This document shows positions 32,863-40,000 of a stretch of 40,000 nucleotides of DNA, piece after piece. Position numbers and translations under genes: made by a program. Each line of letters starts with the position of its first letter. Position 1 is the stretch's first letter. The stretch lies in contig NC_092562.1 in assembly GCF_037975245.1 (NCBI RefSeq), positions 13,988,021 to 14,028,020 on the forward strand, in the 5' to 3' direction. The notes beneath the pieces are model-generated. The model made no database searches, had not been told where the DNA came from, and saw nothing but the letters and a program-made list of their open reading frames with translations. The stretch is from Apostichopus japonicus. Taxonomy: Eukaryota > Echinodermata > Holothuroidea > Aspidochirotida > Stichopodidae.

Positions 32863-32999
32863 GTAAAAACAGAAGTCAAAGCAAAATGAGAAACGAGAGG
32901 TAACGTTAGTAATTGTAGAGCTGATATTAAACTTACGCCCCGTGAGAATTTTGTCAAGTTCTCCAATCTACAGCCGTTCCTTGTAACCATCACTCGCAG

Positions 33000-33415
33000 T
33001 AGTTCATTTCCGCTAGGGGTATTGGTCAGAGGGGGCGAGAATGGTCTGTAGGGGCGCTTTCGACACTTTCTAAGCGGAGCGCCACCACAGGTTGGCGCGG
33101 AGCGTTCAAAAAATTTTTGAGATAAGATACTCCCTAGATCGCAGGAAATGACCCTTTCCGGGCCTTGCTAATTTGCAGATAAACAAAGAATAAATAGGTG
33201 TCATCGCCATTTTGTCTGAAAATTACACCAACAAAATGTGACAAATGTCAATAGGTAGATGAGAGCGCAATAAAAAAGTCAATAATCGCGAATAAGTAAA
33301 AGTAGTAAAAAGCTGAAAAGGGCGCCAGCAGTCCATTTGAGTCCGTAAGGGAGGGGGGGGGGCGGGGCATTCGCCCCTGACTGTATGGACGCTCCGCCAC
33401 TGGTGAGGGGTGGAG
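33000..33415. repeat. Poly-G-containing interspersed repeat, copy 2
   Basis: Shares AGCGGAGCGCCACCA and TTGGCGCG.AGCGT (33076-33112) with 17329-17370. It ends in a poly-G run (33351-33362), then CGCCCCTGAC and CGCTCCGCCACTGGTGAGG. The last words are the inverse of the CCAGTGGCG head seen at 30961. Confidence 0.6.
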
Positions 33416-35210
33416 TAGCAGCTGTAAGATGGGATATTCACGTGGCGCACAGTCTGAACCTATATAATTAGGCTATCATATTTTGAAAGATAAACCATCG
33501 CTAGTTGAAAATCCTGTTATCAAAATATCAAAGCTTTCATTGTCATTTTTTTTTATATTTAACAGATCAAAAGCAAACAATGAATAGGATCATATTCGAT
33601 GATAAAATGAAGTCACCATGCCAAGTTTGTTTTCTTCAAAAGTTTTACTTTCCCATTAATTAAGATGTTATGGCTGTTGATTGCTCTTGATATATATTTA
33701 TGCAACATGATACCTTTGCCCGTCGTTGGCAACGCTCTCTCTCTCCATGTAGAATTTCATCAAAGTTCAAGTTTTTGGTATAAATATAATCTTTTCTTCG
33801 GAGATAATTGATGTGAACATTGCAAAGTAAAACAACAAACATTTCCCGCGCTCAATTGCCTATATGATGACAACACCAACTCTGCTCTTTGCGGCCCTGC
33901 AGATGCTATCCTAAAATATAATTTACATAATACTAACTGTTCAATTATCTCTAATCAGAGAAACAATTGAGCTGATTGGTTTGACCTACTTTACTTGCTT
34001 ACGTAATCAGAACAAAGTTTCCAGCGATTTTGTTAACAACCAAAACTTGACTATATTAGTCACCTGATTTAAAATCTTAAAGTTTTGTACGTAACACAGT
34101 TAATATGGATCGTTCTAACAAATCGGTTACATGTGTTATTATGAGTGTAATCTCGGTGTGAATCGGGTGGTATAGTCGTCTAAATGGATTTGCTTCACCG
34201 AGATATGTCACATGGACAAAATAGACGAACATTGATTTTGCTGATTTTGCTGCTAGTTGGATAGCCTTTCCCCAAATAGCTGCATGCCACTCTGATCTTT
34301 TTAAGTTTACTTATGTCTACCACATGTATTCTCCGTTTGACTAGAAAATGGAATATACATTTTTAGAGGAAATAAGATCTGATCTTTTAAAGCGTTCTTT
34401 TCCCTTTTTTTTTTATTTCTCCTTCTAATTTATCACATTTAAAGAATGTTCAAAATAAGCTCTCAGTGTGTGTGTGTTTATAGAGATACATCTTAAATTC
34501 ATGAAATATGTGATATATGTCCAACGGGTGGGTGTTCGGTACAGGTGTGCCGGCATATCGTTTCTGGTGTATGACATCGGCAATCTACATAATGATTTTC
34601 ACTTCAGTTCAGGCTAGAAGCAATTCCTGCAGGTTTTGCCCCAATTAATTTTTCACTCAACGTTCTGGCTGCAGTAAATTAATTCTAATTTCAACTAAAA
34701 GCTACAAAGTATTGTTCAACAAAGTATAAGCGTGCATGTTTCTAGCATGAATATTGGGTGTATTTATAGTAATTAATGTTTCTTGCAGCCAACACGAAGA
34801 ACTTCAAGCAAAATGCAGAAAGTAGCCTCCTAAATTTAAAGAGAGAGAGAGAAACATTGAAACAATCGTCCAAAATGCTTATTTAGTCAGCAGAAGGAAA
34901 AAGAAGTGTAATAAATCAAACCAAAAGAAAAAAAAAATGAAACTCTTTTCGATCCTACTGTCCCACTGATTAGGTTCTTAATCATGAGTAAAAACAAAGT
35001 TAGTGAAAAAGAAAGTTAGTGACGTTCCTAATTTTTCAAATCCTTAATCCAGTTTTATAAATGACATATATCGAATGATCGAAGCCATCTCCCCTCCCTC
35101 TCCATACCCCCGCCCCCCCCAAAAAAAAGTGGATGGGGGAGAGAAACCGTTAAGTTAAGACTTTTCGCACACATAAGATGTATTTTCTATACCTTCTTTT
35201 CCTTATACAG

Positions 35211-35333
35211 CCCAGTGTACTACCTGTACCGCCGACTGCGGAGTTTGCGTGCGGGGTACAGATGATACGTGTCAGTGTGAGAACTCATTGGCAGATGAAT
35301 GCATTTATAGTTCAAATTCCGGGACTTGTGCAG
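35211..35333 (+). CDS. Gene 2 exon 6: eight-cysteine module (pairs with gene 1 exon B)
   Basis: The acceptor TTATACAG ends at 35210 and the donor GTAAGG begins at 35334. The exon is 123 nt (41 codons), phase 1-1. Eight cysteines: QCTTCTADCGVC, CQC, EC and a final TC. The order and the CG.C/C.C/C.Y landmarks match gene 1 exon B, 3 codons longer. It links the beta-rich module to the Ig-like module. Another frame open from 35178 is a shadow. Confidence 0.85.
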
Positions 35334-35557
35334 GTAAGGCTCCAGGTTTTATTTTCATTATAGGGAGTGAATTGTTTAGGTTGTTATTTCGGTTATTTAT
35401 ATAATTCATGCAAGGAAACTGTTTTTCGTATTCATGCTGTTCATTCGTATTTGTATGTACTACCATGAGTGTGAACGGTGAGGTCACACTATAGCTCCCT
35501 TACATGTGCGTGTACGCATCGAATCGAATTCGTAATCGTACCCGGGCATTTTAGACA

Positions 35558-35560
<3 letters not shown>

Positions 35561-35615
<55 letters not shown>
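35561..35615. repeat. (TA)n microsatellite
   Basis: Pure TA of about 27 units. Confidence 0.95.
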
Positions 35616-35618
<3 letters not shown>

Positions 35619-35686
35619 TAAGTACTATTGTAATATTAAGTACTCTTGCTAATTAGACCCGTCTACTCCTCCTCGACGTATACTCT

Positions 35687-35743
35687 CATGACAATGACGA
35701 TGACAATGACGATGACAATGACGATGACAATGACAATGACGAT
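35687..35743. repeat. (ATGACR)n hexamer repeat
   Basis: About nine units alternating ATGACA and ATGACG, a higher-order 12-bp period. Confidence 0.9.
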
Positions 35744-35982
35744 TCTGCTAGTTATGTTCATACTACCGAACAAGTACTGCGGGTTTGTATATACAATTGA
35801 AGTAGATATCCCAATCGACTTCAGTTGTATGTTATACTAATAGTTTTGCAGAAATGTTTGTTGTTAATTGTAACAAACCAAAACTGTTAGCGTGTAGACA
35901 ACCTTGGCATACGTGTATTACTGCCTTCCCACTATGTAAATGCTTTTCCAATTATATCCCTAACCATCCTCTCCCCTCCACT

Positions 35983-36446
35983 CATTTGATTGAAATCACT
36001 TGATTGTATATGAGGTGATTAATATCACTTGATTGATATCATTTGATTGATATCACTTGATTGATATCATTTGATTGAAATCATTTAATTAAATCAATTG
36101 ATTGAAATCACTTGATTTATATCAGTTTGATTGTATATCATTTGATTGATATCACTTGTTTGATATCATTTGATTAAAACCACTTGATTAAAATAACTTG
36201 ATTGATATCAGTTTGATTAATATCAATTGCTTGATATCAGTTGATTAAAATCATTTGATTCCAAATCAGTTGAATGATGTCAGTTTGATTAATATCATTT
36301 GATTGATACCATTTGATTAATATCATTTGATTGCATAATTTGATTGATATCAGTTGATTATATCGTTGATTGAATCACTTGATTGATATTATTTGATTGG
36401 TATCATTTGTTTGAAATCACTTGATTGTATATCATTTGATTAATTT
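35983..36446. repeat. 14-bp minisatellite TTGATTGATATCAY, ~31 copies
   Basis: Units of TTGATTGATATCAT or TTGATTGATATCAC repeat for about 460 bp with substitutions and 1-2-base length changes. Each unit carries TGAT...ATCA, so the array is made of short inverted repeats. Confidence 0.92.
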
Positions 36447-37001
36447 TGTGATTATTAGTGATGAACAGCAGTCTTGCCCTAATAACGAATTTAGAGAATT
36501 AAGAGGCATGCGTGTAATCCTTATACAAATTTGGGTTTTGGGGGTCATTAAAGAATAGTGTAAGAGGTCAACTCTTTCTTAAGTAGGCAATAATGACTTA
36601 GTTTCCAGATCCTGAAGCTGGTTCTTCATATTCCAAAACAAAAGTGTTCGTAATATAGCCAAACTACCAGTCTTTTCCTCCGTCCGCAGAGCCGCACTTC
36701 ACCTCGGCTCCTTTCAAGAACCTTAATTGTCTAATTTACCTCACGTAAACATACGGGGATTATTTGGTGACGTCCAAACTATATGATTTTCACAGTTGCC
36801 ATGATCAACGTTTTGTCAGCTAAACACTCACGACAGCACTGCATGGCTACGATTTAAGAGCTTATTATCCTGTTTTGACGTCAGTAAAAGTCTGAAGTCT
36901 AAACTTATGACTTGTCTAGATTTGTGGGCAAACAGAAGAGATGAATATGTTACTGACACGAATAATGTCATCTGCCTTTTTTTTTGTAATTTCGTTCATA
37001 G

Positions 37002-37334
37002 AATGTGTCGCTCCAATAGACGCGTGCGTTTTCGTGAGGATGCCGCTCGCCTTGCGTCGAAGTGGTCCACCAATTGACGTAGTAGGAGTATCTACGGTCT
37101 CTGCTGATTTAACGTTCGAACGATACGTAAACACGGGACGTTACAATGCACCCAACTTGCCTCAGAATGTTGCTTTCCCGACCCCTGGAGGTTTTTCAGG
37201 GACGGTTGGCGGATTTTCAGCCCCATTACAGTCGAGCGGAAGAGGTAGACGCTTTGGTGTATACTCTTTTCGTTTTGACCCTAACGGAGAAGGTAACACC
37301 GTCACGATTCCTGCAATCGCAACAGAGAACAGTG
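37002..37334 (+). CDS. Gene 2 exon 7: first half of Ig-like module (pairs with gene 1 exon C)
   Basis: The acceptor TTCATAG ends at 37001 and the donor GTAAGT begins at 37335. The exon is 333 nt (111 codons), phase 1-1. It begins ECVAPIDACVFVRMP, runs through a Gly/Pro-rich middle (FPTPGGFSGTVGGF), then RGRRFGVYSFRFD and ends IATENSG. RGRRFG and IATE.S are shared with gene 1 exon C at the same positions. The methionine at 36941 lies in the intron. Role inferred as ligand-binding ectodomain. Confidence 0.88.
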
Positions 37335-39473
37335 GTAAGTTTTGAGTCTCTTCATAATATAAATCCGGGTAACACCACTGCGGAACGCGACTGACCCGAA
37401 TCAACCGAGCCATCGTAACGTGGACACTTTTAGAAAGTCTATTGGTCTGCGTTTGCCAACAACTGTCCTATTTGTATATAAGCACATAGGCCTATGGCTA
37501 ATATTATAATATGTGCATGCGTTAAACTGTTGGAGGACTCGGTTCCTGACCAGGAGAAATGTGGTCTATACGCACGTCACGAGAAGTGGCGACGACAGGA
37601 GGGTCTCGTTTTGGGGACAACTATGTCACCACAACCGCCCCCTCCCCACCCTTATCCGTTATTTCCCCGGAACTACTAATTGACCCCGGGTTAGAGCCCC
37701 ATCCCATTAACAACCCCTCTCGTCAGGCTTAATCACGAGAGTGAGTTGCACACATTCAATAATCCGAAAGGTGATTGCATCAGGCTCGTGATACCCATAT
37801 CAAGTTTCACAAAATGGTACTTCCACGATATGATTTCTCCCTCCCCTCCCCCTCCGTCTTCTCTCCAATCCCCTTTTTTTCTGGTTCTAGCCAAAGCATG
37901 TAGAATGCTGAAACGCGTACGTATAAAGCTTGAACAGATAGAAAACAGTTTAAAATGAACCGTTTTAAGAAGATACATATGGTGTTTACGTTCAGTGGAA
38001 AAAGTGTTCAGAGTGTTGTCGATATTTTCCAGAAATGTCAGCTAAGCTAACTAGCATATTCGAAATAGGGTTACAATTGAGCCAATTAACGCACACCCTG
38101 CTGGAGCTTAACGAATTAGCAGTTAATGAGAAAGATTTGTTCAGACTTCAGTGAAACAAAAGCAGCATCTTGTTTGTCAAATTATACAATTGCACACTAC
38201 AGTGTCATTGGCTGGAAGCACAGGTGGTGGTGCAAAGTTCCGGAAGCTGATCAAAAACTCTATGGAGTGTATCACAGAGCACTGGTCAGGGTCTAGTGGG
38301 CAAATTCCCCGGAAGCTGTAGTGTTTTTAGATATTGTTTGCTCTCTCGCAGCGAGTTTAACGTACAGACATACACACGAGAAAGGTGAATTCAAATTCTC
38401 TACAATGCTTTTAAAAAGATTTTCTTGTGGCTGGAGGTTATTGCTTACAACAACATGTCTGTAGGGACAGGCGACAACTACATCTTCATAGCATTTTGTA
38501 TGGTAAAGATATTAGTTTTGTTTTAAATATTTTTTGGGTGATATTTTGTTCATGCCATTGGCAACAGAAGAATGAAGCATGTCTTCAAGGCACAGCTGAA
38601 AAGGTCTTTGTTCTTCTTTATCATTTTGTCATATTCCACAGAAGAAAGGAATATTTGACAAAAGATGCATTTTTATACATTTTAGGTTAATGGAAATTTG
38701 AAAGCTAAGCAATACTTTAAATGCATCAGGTTTTAAGGTTTAATCAACAAGAAGATTATAATGGCCGTAGGAAAGGTTATCTCAGATCCTTAGTGGGTGT
38801 CCATGGAGCCTCCGAAGCTGGGTTGTTTTGTGGTATTTCTTGTTCTCTCGTAGCGAGCTTAAAAGCACAAAACTACATGTAAGAGAAAGGAATTCAATTA
38901 CTCTAAAATGTAATTCAAAGCCCTGGTGAGGGTTTTATGGGGGGGGGGGGGCGAAGACCCTTGAGTCCCGTAGCCGGCCAATTTAAAGCACAAACACACC
39001 TGTGAGTAAGAAGGATTTACTGTTCCTGCATTGACGTCATTCCAATTGGGGATCCAGTGGATATCAGCTGAAGTGTTTGTATATATTCTTTTAATCTCTT
39101 GACGCGATCTTAAAGTGCAGAGATACATTACTGACAGGAATTCAGTTTCAGTGGGATTATCCCACAGCCCCGTGGGGGAAGTTCGGGTTAGAGCCATCGG
39201 AATACGTTGTCTATGCGTTAACCTATTATGTTTCCAAACCTGGGAAACGTAGACGTAAAGGACAAACAGAGAGAAACATTTTGTTCTCCTTTTCTTCAAT
39301 TTTCTTGTTCTATCATTCTTACTTTCATGTGTGTAAGACCACGCTGATATCGGGGTCCGACTTTGCATCGACTTGGACCGACCTTTGATTTTTTTTCATT
39401 GACACCTCCCACAACCTCCATATAGGTAACGCCACCGATGGTTCGTAACAGGGTGTTTCTTTCTATGTCACAG
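37335..39473 (+). other. Gene 2 intron 7 (2.1 kb)
   Basis: The first kilobase shows C/T-rich patches only. From 38330 to about 39160 diverged copies of a ~125-bp unit appear. A 156-codon minus open frame at 38898-39368 runs across these repeats and is not called. Confidence 0.6.
38330..39160. repeat. Diverged ~125-bp repeat, four recognisable copies
   Basis: The block TCTCTCG(C/T)AGCGAG(T/C)TTAA followed by a GCACA...ACAT..GAGAAAGG...AATTCAA-like run is seen at 38342, 38843, about 38972 and about 39095, the last two quite diverged. Copies 2-4 are about 125 bp apart; copy 1 is about 500 bp (four units) before copy 2. A run of 12 G at 38940-38951 interrupts copy 2/3. Confidence 0.55.
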
Positions 39474-39776
39474 GTTTCACCAATACACGTTACTGCTATA
39501 CGGCTAATTCCAATGAAGCAGTAACACTCACAGCAAAGATGACTCCACCTCTGATAACATTTATGAGCAGCCTACAGTGGTCTTTTACTTTTGTGGATCA
39601 GGGCACTGGTAGTGCTTCGAATCCTGTGGTTCCACCGTGTATATTTTCCGGTAATAATAGGCTCAGTTGTGAACTCCAAAATGTACAGAAGGACACCAGC
39701 GAAGGTGTCTACGAAGTGTTCCGACCCCGTAGAAAGCTGAGAAATTGGCATCCGTTGTTTTACCTGTTTGTACGAA
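39474..39776 (+). CDS. Gene 2 exon 8: Ig-like half module (pairs with gene 1 exon D)
   Basis: The acceptor GTCACAG ends at 39473 and the donor GTAAGT begins at 39777. The exon is 303 nt (101 codons), phase 1-1. It starts GFTNTRYCYTANSNEAVTLT, has a tryptophan (LQWSF) and an Ig-like RLSCELQNV strand, then SEGVYEVFRPRRKLRNWHP and YLFVR. The end matches gene 1 exon D at 16 of 25 residues. The canonical Ig Cys after GVYE is Val here. It leads straight into an EGF exon. Confidence 0.9.
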
Positions 39777-39930
39777 GTAAGTTCCTCCTTCGTAACCTTC
39801 ATATCCTTCATATCCTTCTACTGCTCTGTCTCTCTCTCTACTTTTCCCTCACCACCTATGTTTCCCCTTCTCTCACAACTTCTTCATCATCATTGTTATA
39901 ATCATTTTCCCCTTTCTGTGTATCAAACAG

Positions 39931-40000
39931 GCTGCGAGGCTGACATGTATGGACCAGACTGTGATGAAGCCTGCGGTGATTGTGTGAATGGATGGTGTGA
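39931..40000 (+). CDS. Gene 2 exon 9 (cut by window edge): laminin-type EGF
   Basis: The acceptor ATCAAACAG ends at 39930. The phase-1 frame reads CEADMYGPDCDEACGDCVNG and on to WC, the first five cysteines of a laminin-type EGF spaced like gene 1 exon E. The window ends inside the module, so the donor and the rest of the gene cannot be seen. Confidence 0.88.

Larger units (their letters stand above)
32571..35210 (+). other. Gene 2 intron 5 (2.6 kb)
   Basis: Contains a G-quadruplex-type run (32812-32862), a poly-G interspersed repeat (33000-33415) and a short GA run (34842-34851). The rest, 33420-35160, is AT-rich with no recognisable feature. Confidence 0.6.
35334..37001 (+). other. Gene 2 intron 6, rich in simple repeats
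   Basis: Holds a (TA)n tract (35561-35615), a GACAAT/GACGAT tract (35687-35743) and a 14-bp minisatellite (35983-36446). 36450-37000 shows nothing recognisable. Confidence 0.7.
20803..40000 (+). other. Gene 2 (3'-partial): Ig/EGF receptor-like gene, paralogue of gene 1
   Basis: Gene-level entry. Exons at 20839-20890, 24172-24360, 30483-30654, 31230-31372, 32238-32570, 35211-35333, 37002-37334, 39474-39776 and 39931 to beyond 40000 join in one open frame. Junction phases are 1,1,2,1,1,1,1,1. The product has a signal peptide, an N-terminal region split over exons 2-4, a beta-rich module, an 8-Cys module, a two-exon Ig-like module and the start of an EGF series. Exons 5-9 mirror gene 1 exons A-E. 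The layout resembles Tie-type receptor ectodomains; the transmembrane and intracellular parts, if present, are right of the window. Confidence 0.75.

Noticed and set aside
35983-36446. 14-bp array considered as CRISPR or origin iterons
   Set aside because: Units are contiguous without unique spacers in an intron; a minisatellite is the simple explanation.
38898-39368. 156-codon minus open frame, among the longest in the window
   Set aside because: It crosses a poly-G run and the diverged ~125-bp repeats, shows no domain, and lies antisense inside a gene 2 intron.

Overview
This is a eukaryotic (metazoan) window of roughly 37% GC by eye. Coding sequence occurs only as short exons bounded by GT/AG splice sites. 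Most of the rest is intron and transposon-derived DNA. Protein style (laminin-type EGF modules joined to Ig-like modules), many cut-and-paste elements and LINE remnants, and a strong excess of the palindrome AGGCCT outside exons all suggest a marine deuterostome, most likely an echinoderm. That placement is inference from style; no database was searched.

Two paralogous genes lie head to tail on the + strand. Gene 1 enters from the left with seven visible coding exons (581-6098): a beta-rich module, an eight-cysteine module, a two-exon module ending in an Ig-like half, two complete laminin-type EGF modules and a third EGF cut short by an in-frame TAA. The next exon (from 6534) appears to be 3' UTR. 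Gene 2 starts at 20839 after a TATA-containing promoter whose 180 bp are tandemly duplicated. It has a signal-peptide exon and eight further exons, and runs off the right edge inside its first EGF. Five exons correspond one to one between the genes with the same phase-1 junctions and similar lengths. The layout (signal peptide, Ig-like modules, then EGF repeats just after an Ig-like end) resembles the ectodomain of Tie-type receptor tyrosine kinases, but no transmembrane or kinase exon is in the window, so the name is tentative. As read, gene 1 encodes only an ectodomain, which would be a soluble product if it has a signal peptide upstream.

The 14 kb between the genes and the large first introns of gene 2 hold many mobile elements. 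Non-autonomous terminal-inverted-repeat (TIR) elements lie at 1828-2403, 10616-11853, 18554-19122 (with a flanking array from 18199) and 22592-23544. A 3.7 kb TIR element (24811-28534) keeps degraded minus-strand coding pieces. LINE reverse-transcriptase remnants lie at 21600-22090 (+) and 29190-30120 (-). There is a ~144-bp tandem repeat at 9905-10348, a 14-bp minisatellite at 35983-36446, and long (TA)n, (GATA)n and poly-G/poly-C tracts.

The most unusual structure is a shared design in several elements: dense subterminal arrays of a short palindrome or hexamer spaced near whole turns of the DNA helix. These are CTTAAG every 21 bp, ACCGGY every 22 bp, and CCGTAG often every 9-12 bp. The gene-level points of most interest are the truncated gene 1 product and the duplicated promoter of gene 2.
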